DNA from: Ypsolopha sequella
Taxonomy: Eukaryota > Arthropoda > Insecta > Lepidoptera > Ypsolophidae
Direction: 5' to 3'
Length of the DNA: 64,000 nucleotides
Assembly (NCBI GenBank): GCA_934047225.1
Contig: OW203992.1
Span: 18,031,501-18,095,500, forward strand
In this document: in pieces, positions 8,001 through 18,500 of the stretch
How the letters are laid out: every line of letters starts with the position of its first letter
Numbering within the stretch: the first letter of the stretch is position 1
The notes under the pieces: model-generated
Told to the model about the DNA's origin: nothing
Databases searched by the model: none
Seen by the model: the letters and a program-made list of their open reading frames with translations, nothing else
Position numbers and translations under genes: made by a program

Positions 8001-10898
8001 ACATAATTGTGTTATTGACTGTGACATAGTTAGAGCTGTACGGGTAACCATCCGTACATTCTGCTACGTTGTGACCTAGTAATGTCCAGCGTGTACGTGA
8101 TGTTGTGATGTTATCAAATTGATGTATGGTCAGAGTGATCAGTTCTGGGGATCTAAACAGGCCGACTTGGATGAAAAATAAAATGATTTGAAAGTAGGAT
8201 GGAGTCAGAGTTTTTTCACGGGTGCAAAACAGGCGGCATTAGAACGGAATCATAGTATGATTCATTCAAAGCGGCCATTTTAGAGGACCAGGGGATCTAA
8301 AAAGGCCGACTTGGGTGAATCATAAAATTATTTGAAAGTAGGATAGAGTCAGAGTTTTTTCACGCGTGCAAAAGAGACGGCATTAGAATAGAAACATTGT
8401 GATTCATGCAAAACTGCCTTTTTAGAGGACCAGGTCCTCTAAAAAGGCCACTTTGGATGAATCATATTATGATTCTGTTGTAATGCTGTCTCTTTTGCAC
8501 GCATGAAGAAAGTCTGACTCCATCCTACTTTCAAATAATTTCATGATTCACCCAAGTTGGCCTTTTTAGATCCCCTGGCCGTACGATTGTTGTTGTCGTT
8601 AGATGAAGTGGAGTGGTGTAGAAAGTGGAAACAGACTGGTAGTTTGAAGATGGTTTATAATAGAGAAAAGTAGTTTTCTCTAGCTGTGATCTCTACGGTA
8701 GCTAAGTAGGTACTCAGTTGATAAATGAATAAAATGTATAAAGTGAAGTAATAACATCACGTATACGCTGGATATAACTAGGTCGCAACGTAGCAGAATG
8801 TACGGATGGTGGCCCATACAAGAGCCATTGGGACACGAGTGATTGTTTCTAAAATTATGCGAAGCAGAGTTTGAGAATAGGCTGCATGAGTGTCCCAATG
8901 GCTAATTATATTCAGTCAGTTGGGTAGAATGCTTTATCTACGACCATCATATTGTCTTCGCTTGACATTATTTACAATTCAAAGCAAAAGGAGAAATATA
9001 AGTCGCTGATTGGTTCACTAAGCGGTGATATAATAAATAAGTTGGGTTAATCACAGCGCGGAAACGCTGTGCAATAATTAATATACATATATTACATTAT
9101 CAGTTTTTGCGGTAAAACCGTTTTTGGTGTTGTATGAGAGTAGATAAATAAACTATCGTTACAGACGTGTACGGTTCGACATGGACTATCGCATCGGACC
9201 GACCGAGGAGACTCTCTCCATACCAGAGCACCAGTACACATCGATCAAGGCTTATAACATTTCTAAACTTTGCTCTTTGTACGCGATGCATTACTTGGGA
9301 TATCGCTGGATGAACACTGGGAAAACGGTGTTCGGCGCACATCCTGGCACCTTCGTCAAAACCAAACTGTGCCAGAATTGGTGGGTTTATGAGCTGCTTT
9401 ACGATATCATGAAGCCTTTCGCCAAAACTATTGTGAGTAATAAATATATTTGTCTATACAAATATTACTTTAAATTATAATGTATATTATAATAAATGTA
9501 TATTAGTTTAAAGGTTTCATGTTATGTATTATGTCGCAGGTAAATCGTCAAAGCCGTGAAATTATAATTTATCTAGGTTAGGTTAGATTATAAAAAACCC
9601 TTAGAGAATAGAAAAAAACCTACCTGCAATTTATCTGCGACATATACATACACAGGGCACAAAACAGATCATCTTCTCCTTATGTAGGTAGTTGTGGTGA
9701 ATCAGTTTAATTTAAGCCTTTTCTAGGTGATCATGATATCAATATACGAGTATTTATTTTCCTAACAGAATTAAAGTTTTCATTGTAAATATGTTAGAAT
9801 GTCCGGGTCAAATTTTGCAACTGAATTATAAACCAGTACCACCGATTGAGCTGAAATTTTGCAAAAATTGTAAATCCAATATGGTGGTCGGCCCAAAATG
9901 GTGATTTATTATTTCCGTACCAACTCTCTTGACATGGGTATAAAAAGTTATGATCTGACGAGGAGATTACGCCCCCAAGATGGTGGAAAAATTTCCTAAC
10001 ATGGGTATCAAAATAACAGGGTTTGCCAAGCAGAATACGAGACGTCATTCTAAATTCAATATACCGGACGCTTCAAGATGGCCGCCTAAATTTTTTGCCA
10101 CCCTCTTGACATGGTTATCAAAAGTATCAAAAGTATCAAATGTTAGGTTTTGACGAGGAATATAACGTTATTCACTAAAAAGCACAAAATAAAATAATAA
10201 GCAAAACATTTTTTAAAAACAAGCTTTTATTCAAGCCAATGACTATAACGAATAAAGTAAGTTTTGATCGCTGAAACTGATTTAATATATCATGTTGAAT
10301 TATTTTATTTTAAAAAAGCTTGTCGCGTGGTTGTTCGTAAAAGTAGGAACCAATTTATTTTCATTGGACAGTGATTGTTCGGTAAGTAACCGAAGTTAAG
10401 TTACTTGAAAGGTATTTGCCGAATGTATTTTATTTAAAATTCGCGCGACAAGCTTTTTGAAAACAAATGAATTAGCATAAAATATTAAATGACTTTCAGC
10501 GATCTAAACTTATTTTAATTCATTTTAGTCCATGGCTTTAATAAAATCTTGTTTTTAAGAAGTTTTTTTATTTATTAGTTTATGAGGTATGTAAGCCATA
10601 TATTTTTGTATAGATAAGGCTTTATTTTTATGAAACTAGGTATAAATAAGGTTTGTTTGCTCAGAGTCAAGCTGCCGCCACGCCGTTGTACTGCGCCACG
10701 TCTCCAGACTTGAATGGTTTATCAGCTCTCTACGTGAAGGACTGTCGACGTTGCGAGGAGAGTCGGTTGGCACACGACTACCACACGGCGTACAGAGTCA
10801 TCGACTTGTGTATGGACATAATTAGGAGCAGAGTTGACGAGGCCACCGTGAAGGATGAAGACAAGTCCGAAACAACGGACAGAAGCTTTGTTTTATAA
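4947..10898 (+). CDS. Wwox: WWOX-like short-chain dehydrogenase/reductase, five exons
   Basis: Joining 4947-5096, 5578-5837, 7283-7462, 9165-9432 and 10665-10898 keeps the frame through every junction and gives 363 residues. The product is a classical Rossmann-fold SDR: cofactor motif TGTTSGIG at residues 67-74, the ACRN segment that follows it in this family, NAG at 145-147, the SES strand near 193-195 and catalytic YNISK at 227-231. The C-terminal part (HPGTF, then WWVYELLYDIMKPFAKT, then the CRRCEES region) resembles WWOX much more than other SDRs. WWOX proteins are NAD(P)-dependent oxidoreductases that normally carry two N-terminal WW domains before the SDR fold (human protein 414 residues). 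Here only about 60 residues precede the fold and no WW domain is seen, so either upstream exons lie outside the window or this is a WW-less paralogue. The N-terminus is basic and Ser-rich and could be a targeting peptide. The gene converges on mib1. Confidence 0.8.
5578..5837 (+). CDS. Wwox: WWOX-like exon 2: cofactor-binding half of the fold
   Basis: The acceptor aactttttcag ends at 5577. The exon encodes residues 51-137, from LLKKYNLDLDGKTCLITG through the dinucleotide-binding motif TGTTSGIG and the DLASLRSV strand. Two donors are possible. The one at 5833 (GAA|gtaaag) ends in phase 0 and does not fit exon 3, while the one at 5838 (AAA|gttagt) leaves two bases and joins exon 3 as NEVK-KLDMV, restoring the family motif. 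The second is therefore preferred. An ATG at 5545 lies inside the preceding intron and is not needed. Confidence 0.8.
6310..6435. repeat. CGTCG-rich simple repeat in intron 2
   Basis: An imperfect array of CGTCGCTG and CGTCGT units, sharply GC-rich against its AT-rich flanks. Both strands stay open through it, giving low-complexity Arg/Ser/Thr-rich frames that are not credible genes. Confidence 0.8.
6929..7088. repeat. Foldback element in intron 2
   Basis: Inverted arms of about 70 bp. The left arm begins TGTCGATTCGGCGTAACACG and the right arm ends CGTGTTACACCGAATCGACA; between them TTATTTGACAGGACTAA pairs with TTAGTCCTGTTAAATAA. The element is small, palindromic and without coding capacity, which fits a MITE. 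Confidence 0.8.
7205..7252. repeat. Perfect hairpin just before exon 3
   Basis: AATACTAGCCATCATTTCCC and its exact complement face each other across a loop of a few bases. The hairpin ends about 30 bp upstream of the exon 3 acceptor, so in the pre-mRNA it would sit over the likely branch-point region. It may be a tiny MITE or a foldback remnant. Confidence 0.8.
7283..7462 (+). CDS. Wwox: WWOX-like exon 3: NAG motif
   Basis: The acceptor tttttgtacag ends at 7282 and the donor is CATAG|gtattt. The first base completes the Lys codon split from exon 2, and the last two bases (AG) begin an Arg codon finished by exon 4. The exon encodes KLDMVILNAGVFGIPW, the DGLE-FQVN segment typical of WWOX and retinol dehydrogenase-type SDRs, and the strand ending FIASESH, which contains the probable catalytic Ser. 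Confidence 0.82.
7526..7795. repeat. 270-bp TIR MITE, family A, copy 1
   Basis: Inverted arms of about 75 bp bound the element. They begin ACAACGTGTAAC..AGGTGTAACC, continue TTTGAAGAGCTTATTCAGTC and AATGGTATAGAACAACTTTTA, and close with the complementary sequence ending GTTACACGTTGTAT. Other copies are at 20.2 and 33.7 kb, and a single arm is at 63.3 kb. It sits directly after exon 3, inside intron 3. No transposase is encoded. Confidence 0.88.
8147..8580. repeat. Composite foldback with three copies of a ~140-bp unit
   Basis: Two direct copies of a unit (GGGGATCTAAA.AGGCCGACTTG.., then GAAAGTAGGAT.GAGTCAGAG, TTTTTTCACG.GTGCAAAA and TTTTAGAGGACCAGG) are followed by a third copy in inverted orientation, ending GGCCTTTTTAGATCCCC. 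The head-to-head joint is the palindrome GGACCAGGTCC at about 8430. A GGCATTAGAA core links it to the MITE at the left edge of the window. Confidence 0.8.
8820..9150 (+). repeat. Interspersed repeat family B, copy 1
   Basis: The repeat contains GTGTCCCAATGGCTAATTAT near one end, CTAAGCGGTG and CAGCGCGGAAACGC in the middle and ACCGTTTTTGGTGTTGTA before the other end. Diverged copies occur near 11.5-11.96 kb, 19.3-19.66 kb (inverted) and 43.2-43.4 kb. It ends almost at the acceptor of exon 4. No coding potential is visible and the class is not resolved; borders are approximate. Confidence 0.6.
9165..9432 (+). CDS. Wwox: WWOX-like exon 4: catalytic YxxxK
   Basis: The acceptor aactatcgttacag ends at 9164 and the donor is ACTATT|gtgagt. 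The exon completes the split Arg and encodes a short variable segment, the active-site YNISK (residues 227-231), the GAHPGTFVKTKL substrate-loop region and NWWVYELLYDIMKPFAKTI. The Trp-Trp-Val-Tyr stretch followed by an F-[AT]-K-[TS] segment is the most WWOX-specific part of the protein. The exon ends in phase 0. Confidence 0.85.
9534..9645. repeat. Short TIR element in intron 4
   Basis: About 110 bp bounded by GTCGCAGGTAAAT and the inverted ATTTATCTGCGAC. The interior includes GCCGTGAAATTATAA and GGTTAGATTATAAAAAACC. A related fragment lies at 5335-5415 in intron 1 (TTAGATTATAAAAAACCTAA and TTTCACGGCTCTGACAATTT). It is probably a small MITE. Confidence 0.55.
10211..10562. repeat. 350-bp foldback in intron 4
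   Basis: Outer arms TTTTAAAAACAAG and CTTGTTTTTAAGAA enclose a second inverted pair (AAAAAGCTTGTCGCG with CGCGCGACAAGCTTTTT). The arms are diverged but aligned over roughly 100 bp each, including TTTTGATCGCTGAAA with TTTCAGCGATCTAAA. The element ends about 100 bp before the acceptor of exon 5. Confidence 0.7.
10665..10898 (+). CDS. Wwox: WWOX-like exon 5: C-terminus and stop
   Basis: The acceptor ggtttgtttgctcag ends at 10664; the exon enters in phase 0 and runs 77 codons to TAA. It encodes SQAAATPLYCATSPDLNGLS, the GAAT-type helix that follows the substrate loop in this family, then a Cys-rich turn (DCRRCEES) matching the CCRC turn near the C-terminus of WWOX, a helix (AYRVIDLCMDIIRSR) and a polar Asp/Glu/Lys-rich tail absent from the human protein. 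Confidence 0.82.
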   Translation, partial: SQAAATPLYCATSPDLNGLSALYVKDCRRCEESRLAHDYHTAYRVIDLCMDIIRSRVDEATVKDEDKSETTDRSFVL

Positions 10899-11056
10899 AC
10901 GTTCTGTAACTTAAACTTTATGGTATAAGTTTTTACAGTTTCCGTTTAACGTTTATGAAAGCAGTGTTAGTTTTTTAGTTTTGTTATTTTTTAACAATAC
11001 ATAATATTCTGTTTTGTTTTGTTTAATACTTCGATGGATAGTAATAATGCTGATTA

Positions 11057-11062
11057 ATTAAA
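11057..11062 (+). terminator. Possible poly(A) signal of the WWOX-like gene
   Basis: ATTAAA lies about 160 bases past the stop codon in an AT-rich region. It is the common variant hexamer, and no canonical AATAAA was found closer. The call is by position and sequence only. Confidence 0.3.
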
Positions 11063-11544
11063 ATAATTCTTTGCCCATAAAGATTATATTTTAATTTTTA
11101 AATAACAATGATCTTTATAATTCTATGAACATATAAAATAAGAATCCAAGTTTCGAATACATAAATATTGCAAGTTCATCGCTATGATAAAATAAGCAGA
11201 AATTAAAGGTAATGTTGAAATAACTATAAATAATATTTAATGTAATAATAATATGTAGTACAATAATCTTAAAGCTAATTTAAATACTGCATTAGGTTTA
11301 ATTACAATAACAAATAATCAAGATGCACAAATGCACATTCAACAATATTTAGGCACTTTTATATCAAATTACTGTCCCACACTGTGAAATAATCAATATA
11401 AATTCATAAACAATAATGTCCACTTGTTGTTGGTGGACTAAACGCAACGTTTTTTGTGGGATAGTAAATCAACTCGTGATTTTTATTACATGCAATAATG
11501 ACATAATTTCAGACTACTACTATTGAGGAGTCGGACCGGTAACA

Positions 11545-11957
11545 TAGTTTGAGACACTAGGACCATAATTTTCCACGGGTGTCCCAATGTCTAATTATGT
11601 TCAGTTGCACACAATACTTTATATACGGCCATAAAAAATATCGTCTTTATAATATTTTCAACTAACAATTTCACGAAAAGTAAGAACATTCGTTCATGAA
11701 CCTCGGTTGCGTCGTCTCGGTAATGCGGCTTGAAGGCCAATCAGGATAGAGGGGGCGTGACTTAAGAAATAAGGTCGGGACATATTTCTCGTCCCTGTTG
11801 GGTCTCTAGCGGTTTTATAATAAATTGGGCCAAAGGCAGCGCAGAATCGCGGTGTTATAATGCAATATTATAACATCGGATAAACAATACATATACTTAT
11901 AAAACTGCTTTTGATGTTGCAATTTCCTTATTGCAGTATGGGAGTAGATAAAAGAGA
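11545..11957 (+). repeat. Interspersed repeat family B, copy 2
   Basis: This copy starts near GTGTCCCAATGTCTAATTAT and GTTGCACACAATACTTTATA, continues through AGCGGTTTTATAATAAATT, GCGCAGAATCGCGGTGTTAT and ends at GTATGGGAGTAGATAAAAG. It fills most of the space between the two convergent genes. It matches the inverted copy at 19.3-19.66 kb more closely than copy 1. Confidence 0.65.
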
Positions 11958-12249
11958 TTTATAACATTATTGCCAACTATATAGGTATACAAACACAATA
12001 CCGGTTGTTTTTGTTGGTTGTAAATGCATTTCATAACAGGCAGGTATTGTGACATTCCAAGTAAAAATCAGTCTACAACTACGAGTACATACAAGAGTAC
12101 GATTATTTTCTTAAAAATTAACTGATTACTTTGTAATAAATATAAGTAATTAAATTAACAATGTTTAGGCAAAGGTCTCCACCGAAACAAATTTTTTGAC
12201 AAATTCGTGTAGTACGAAGGAAACTTGCACTCAAAGAGTTATAAACTTA

Positions 12250-12255
12250 TTTATT
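12250..12255 (-). terminator. Possible poly(A) signal of mib1
   Basis: TTTATT on the + strand reads AATAAA on the mib1 strand, about 150 bases past the mib1 stop codon. It is canonical in sequence and plausible in distance, but AT-rich DNA gives chance matches. Confidence 0.45.
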
Positions 12256-12401
12256 TTTAACCATAATATTTTTCTTATGATCTTGAGATTTATGCTTACA
12301 ATCATCAGTCAATCAATTTTGGCGATATTTTCTTCGAAAGTAATAAGAAATGGTATTCAATTTACCAGGAAGTACGTATGACATCAGTCGGAGCGTATAG
12401 C

Positions 12402-12542
12402 TCAGTAGAGTAGTATCCGCTTCTCGACCTGCTTCCGGCAGATGGGGCACGCCTGGATCTGGTCGCCGCACATCTGGCACATGCCGTGCCCGCAAAGGAA
12501 GATCATGTTCTTGAGTCGGTCCAGGCAGATCGGGCACATCGT
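12402..12542 (-). CDS. mib1: mib1 last exon: C-terminal RING
   Basis: The acceptor on the - strand is attgacag, followed by ACGATGTGCCCG. Forty-six codons and a TGA encode [20 protein letters not shown], then [14 protein letters not shown] and the terminal RILLY. The spacing is C-x2-C, C-x-H, C-x2-C and C-x2-C, a RING of the C3HC4 type. In Mib1 this third RING carries the catalytic E2-recruiting activity. The exon enters in phase 0. Confidence 0.95.
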   Translation of the reverse strand, partial: TMCPICLDRLKNMIFLCGHGMCQMCGDQIQACPICRKQVEKRILLY

Positions 12543-15500
12543 CTGTCAATACATGCGACGATTTATTTTCTACAACGTGTATCGCCCATGCGCGCAGTAA
12601 GAGTACAATTTTCAACTGGTTATGTTGCACGGCTTTTGAAACTACGCGAAAAACAACTCGACGTTGTTCAGTTCGACCAGTAAAATATTTGGTTTAAGTT
12701 TTGTAGCGAGTCACTGATACAACTATGTCAATGAGATGACAAACGGCAGACCCAAACTTTTCAAACTTAGTCATTGAGTAATTTATAGCTAATATTCATC
12801 ATTCAACAGCGTTCAGAGCATCCCTGATTGGATAGAACGCTGTTAGACGCTGATGATTTTTTACGTTTAACCTCTTGATCTCATTGAGAAAGAGTACAGG
12901 GCTCGCTGTATGGTTTGAAATTAAAGTTACTATTAACATATTTCAGCAAATATATGTATAATTACGTACCTGTTCCTTTATATCCTGTAGTTGCTGCTGC
13001 AACTTCTGCACCTCGACGGCCGGGGGCGCGGAGGTGCCGGGCACTGCGGGGTGCGCGGGAGTGGACGCGAGAAGCGCGGGCGGCGCGGGAGGCGCGGGAG
13101 GCGCGGGAGGCGCGGCGGGCGCAGTGCGACACCCATTATTCATGAGATGCGGCGCGGCCTGCACGGGCGCCGGCTGACCTTTGTTCACTGTCAGAGTGGC
13201 GAGGTTACTGCCGTTGTTGCTCGCTTCCTTGTCCACTGGAAAATTGAATAAAAAAATATTCATGAAATGCAACGACATATTTAAAAAATATATATCTTTT
13301 GAACACGCGCTTTTCCTTACATATTTGAAAAAAAAATTTTTGCACCATGAATAGGAAATTTCATCAAAAGACTTGCAATATTTAAAATTTGCTAGCAATA
13401 AAGCAATTTTGTATTATTTCTACTATCATAGCACTGCAAAGTTTCACCGACAGTGGAATCTTATTGTTCATAGGACTGTAGCTGTATTTCAAAGTAATGC
13501 GCTAACTAATATTGTGATCTCAGTGCTTAAAATATACCTACTACGTAATACAGCGTCTTCTGAAATGTATCCAACGACAAGGGGGTCTCCAGGTAAGGAA
13601 CGATAGGGGGAGGCAGCTGCCCCCCCTAGAACATCAAAGTAGGGCCCTACTTAGGATCACGACTAGATTTAATACAATAAATTATATTCAATATACCTAA
13701 AGCGGGGGCGCTGAGATAATGCGTTCCTGACAATTCTTGCTCACTTTGGTCGCGGTCGGTGTGATGAAGTGGCGAATAATTTACGCCAAATATATGTTGA
13801 TACTTGGTGAAACTTGGAATACTGAAAATCACTTGTACTACTACTATTCCGCTAATTTGAGACAGGGGAAATGGGAATGTATCTAGTTTTTAAAGTTGTA
13901 ATAAACTTTATAATATAAAGCTACGTCCACACTAAATGCGCAAAGGTGGCTAGTTTGATGTGAGTAAGTATGGTCCTGCAGGTTCATAAAGTAAAGAATT
14001 CGTTGGATTATAGGTAGTTTAATGGTCATCATCATTCAGTCCACATCCACCTACTGTTAGGCATAAGCCTCTTCATCTCCACGCTATTTTGGTCGGTGTC
14101 CCGCCAGCCTCATCCATTGCCCACCGACAGCCCTGATGATATCGCCTGGCCATCGGGCTACCCACTGAACGCTTCCCTAATGATAATTTACAGTAAAGCG
14201 TGGTGTCAACATGGTATCTACACTGGCCTGCAAAACTAAGTACTACACTTTTTAAATTTGATTTTTTTCTAAACTATAGAAGTTAGAGATTTAAAATAAT
14301 CACATAGTGAAGTTGTCCTTATAGTTCCCTATAGTTTCAAAGAAAGCTGATAAAATTTGCTATAAAACGTTTTTTATTTTAAATCTCTAACTTCTATAGT
14401 TTAGAAAAAAAAAAACAAATTTAAAAAGTGTAGTACTTAGTTTTGCAGGCCAGTGTAGTTTGAGTGTGGCGAACTGGCTTGCTGATCCCCCCGAACTCCC
14501 CGCGCTCGCGGGCGTCGCTGACGGCCGACCAGTTATGTGAGTTGTAGGCGCAAACAGAGGACAAACATTTCTTTATATTTGTCAAAAAATAGCGTGATGG
14601 GCCGCCTTTCGTGTCCTTTAAACATCGAGGACTGATCATGATAAAAAAAAATTACATAATATAGAATTTTCGTCGGGGCCCCGTGTTAATTACAAGAACT
14701 GAAGTACGGGAACCCCGTGACATCAGAATTGAGACTATTGCAATAGTTATACATAGGGCCGCCACCTTTCAAAAAGTGTAGGCCCGGAGATTTTGGAAAA
14801 GTCGCTTTTTTATTAATCAAAGATATACTTTTTTTAATATATATATTTATTACAATACAATAAAAATAAAATTGCTTTGCTCGAACCTGCTTAAGTTTTA
14901 CATCATATTTGTTGTTAGTTTGTTATTTTTTCAGCAATTTCTGATCTTTTCTTGCTCTGGTTTTTACAAGAACATTAGAAAGTTCTTGGAATTTATAAAA
15001 TTTATCTTTACTATTAACTCCGGCTTCAGCATATCGACTGATACTAACGTGACGGGTTGGCAGCCCTAGTTATACATGTAGGCAAAGCCGACAGCTTTTT
15101 CTCAAGCGAAACGAAGTCTGATTAACATATACCTAGTGACTTTCATTACTTAATCATAATAACAGCTGAATATAATAATTATTTTTAATCCTGATATTTC
15201 AAGAAGTTACCATATACTAAACAATTCGTGATTTGTTTTTTTCAATAAACATTTTCGTGTTTTTATATTTCTATATAATTTTTCTATCGAAATTTACGCT
15301 AGATACATAGAAATATCCTTATCATTAAATATTATATAAGAAGAAGTCACACGAAAAAAAAAAGATATTTATAATACTATTACTTATTGATTGATTTATT
15401 TAGTGTAATTGTTAATATTAAAATCATTTTAAAAATATTTTCGCTAGATCTATTTCAGCTCACGTTATGGGGCCGTCATCAGTCTAATTGTGTTACTTAT

Positions 15501-18500
15501 TTACCATCACTAGTCATGTATAGTCAGCTGACAGACAAATGATAGAAATGAAATGCTTCTCTCAGCAGCCGCTGACTTACCATCGACTCTCTGCAGACAC
15601 GGCACCGTCTGTTGGTGCGAGAGAGTGTGCGGTGGCGGCGGCGGTGGCGGCGGCGGCGGGGCTAGCGGCGTGCGGCACTCGACACACTTGCGCATGAGCG
15701 GCGCGCACTGTGCACACGCGCATACGTCACCGCACGGCCGGAACACGACGGTGGCGGGCGCCTCGCTGCACACCACGCACTCGCCCACGCGCTGCCGTCC
15801 CACCACACAGCTCCGGCACACCAGGCACTTCTTCACCTGGAACAACACCATTTACTTATGAACCCATTTTCCTCTTGCCCGGGTTCCGTAGCCAAAGGGC
15901 AAAACGGAGCTCTATTAAGGGTCGAAGTTCCGAGATTGGGCAAACCAGGGTTCGAGGTTATGGCTTTTTAAGATAGTAAAATATTAATTTCTGAACAAAA
16001 TAAATACCACTTGTTACCTTACAAGATGAAGTACAGGTTCATCAAAAAAAATCCTGGCACTAATGTATAGAAACTTCAGAAAAAAAACAGGGTTTTCAAG
16101 TTCAGGTTACACTCGTAGCGCCGCAATGCTATTCAAGAGATTTTCTTGAAATTCCTGTTTTTTTCTGAAGTTACTATACATTAGTGCCGTGATCTTTTTT
16201 TATGAACCTGCACTTCATCTTGTAAGGTAACAAGTGGTATTTATTTTGTTCAGAAATTTTAATTTTTACCGTCTTAAAAAGCCATAACCCCGAACCCCGA
16301 ATCTCGGAACGCCGACCCTTAATGTCACTCTGATGTCCGTCTGTATGTCACCGGTGTCTAACGTTTGTAGTGATCATGATATGTTAAGTATATGTTCTGT
16401 GGTTTTTAGATAGCTAGAACCTCAATTTTAAAATGAACTATAATTTAATAAAATATGTAAGTGAGGTGAGGCCCAGTAAGACTACAATGGTTATTTGTTA
16501 CCAACTTTTTTTAAATATGTATTGTGTAGGTGGATTCTATAGCGAAGTAAGAGTAGGTGTGGATAAGTTAGAAAGCTTTATAGCTAGTTATCCCTTTCAA
16601 ATTAATGGCTAATGCCATTCCAGAAAGAAGTGGCACTGACAGACAGATAGACATATGCCAGGAAACAGGAGTGATTATATAGTGGCTCCGGTTTTTTTAT
16701 TCGGAACCCTATAAAAGGAGTTCTACGTTAATATACTTCATTGCCAGAGGGACAAGTAAAGTCTATTTATTGTTTAAATTCTTACGTACTACGTATTGGA
16801 CTGGCGTCTGGCACATGTGTATTTTTACCAGAATCCTCATTTCGCATTTATGTTGTTTTTGGGTGCAAAGTAGAGCTTTCCTCAAATATAACCACTTTAA
16901 GCTGCCAAGAAGCTAGGAGTACTTAGATCTGTAGCTACCTCAATATCACAGCGCGGGCGGAAGAGTAACTGACTTCTTGTCAGATATTTGTATTGTCCCA
17001 TCATATTGGGAATCGATGATGCGCGTGCATGCATGCTGCGGCGTTGGTTGATCATGCGTCAAAGTAGTACACGGTGGAAAAGGTAGGTACAATGATTTGA
17101 GATCGATAATATTTATTTTTATCTAGTTAGCGTTACCATATATCAAATCAGATACAAAACTAATAATCCTTATAACAGGCAGTTCTTACCCGAGCAGCAC
17201 AGACATTGCAGCAACAAATGTGTCCGCACGGCCGAAACAGCGTGTCCCGTTTCGCGTCGGAGCAAACGAGACACTCCTCCGCAGTCGGGTCTGATTGCAC
17301 GACGCTCACGGGCTCAGAACAAGGTGCGACGGTAGCCGCGTCTCCACTTGGAGCGTTCAGAACGCCTGGTGGCGGCGCGCCGGAACTACTCGGGCCCGCG
17401 GCGTTTTGACCGCTAGTGCTAGGCATACTGTCGCTCTCCGTCGGCGAGTCGCTTGTACTGGGGCCGGCTCCTTCCTTGCGACACGTTGTTATCGTCTTGT
17501 ACAGGTTTGAGTCGGGGCATAAGTCCAGCGGAGTTTGGCCTGCAAAGTAGGAAATAGAAAGGTTAGTATAGACCGGCCCGATAATAACTCCTTTCAAGGA
17601 GTAGGTCGAATTTCAGAGCAACCTGTATATGGCGTTTTAGTGAAAAACCGCATTATGACGTAAGCACGGTCTCATTACGCACCCATACGAAATTATTTTC
17701 TGTTAAAACAATGGGGGTCGCTTCGCTCTGCTCGGCTCTTCTAAACCTAAAACACTCCTCCTCGCTCCGCTTCGCTTCGGGAGACCTAGATAGCTCAGTT
17801 GGTAGAGCAACCGCCCGGTTAGCGAGAGGTCCTGGGTTTTAATCCCGGTTCAGAGCTCCTCACATCCATATTTACTTTACTTTCTGCGTTTCTATGCCGC
17901 AATGATATAATGTTAACTTTCATAAATGTTTTAAGAGTAATCTCGCTTTTTCGCGTAAAAGTGTAATAATTTCGTAAGATCGCGTAATGGGAGTGTGTGC
18001 ACGCCCCATAGTCGATTTTTCACGAAAAGAAAACGCAGTTTACGCTTTTATACGGCGACATATACAGGGTATTAAGATGAAGTTGCGGAAGCCGGAAATT
18101 GGCGATAGTACCGGTCCATACGAACAACATTTCGTGAAAAAAAAATCAAGAAATCGAGAAAACAATAATCTATTGACTCATACATTTTAGTTGGGTAGCT
18201 ATGTAACATTTCTATGAAACAGCTGATTTTTTTTCGCGATTCGTTTGTTAGCTCCATTGTAAAAGTTGTTCGTATGGGCGAATACTATCGCCAGTTTGCG
18301 GCTTCCCCAACTTTAATTGAACAATTATAGAAATCATTTATTTGAACATCCTGTATATGTATATTCAGTATTTTTAACGTGAACTCCGAGCATATAAAAA
18401 CTGACATATGACACAAAATATAAATATTTTTAATTTTTTTTACGTTTCTAAGCCTTGCCTTGCCTATTTTCTTTTCTTTGCCTTGAACGCTCAAAAACGC

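Noticed and set aside
12915..13251. + strand Arg/Gly-rich frames
   Set aside because: Antisense to the Ala-Pro-Pro array of the mib1 linker exon.
12943..13398. 151-codon - strand frame taken as a whole gene
   Set aside because: Only 12970-13235 is coding; the rest reads into introns past clear splice sites.
15553..15976. + strand frames of about 90-100 codons
   Set aside because: They are antisense to the mib1 RING 2 exon; Gly and Arg runs come from the poly-Pro codons.
17780..17858. Functional tRNA gene
   Set aside because: Acceptor stem mispaired, T33 replaced by C, and the same non-tRNA tail is attached to a second copy; read as a SINE.
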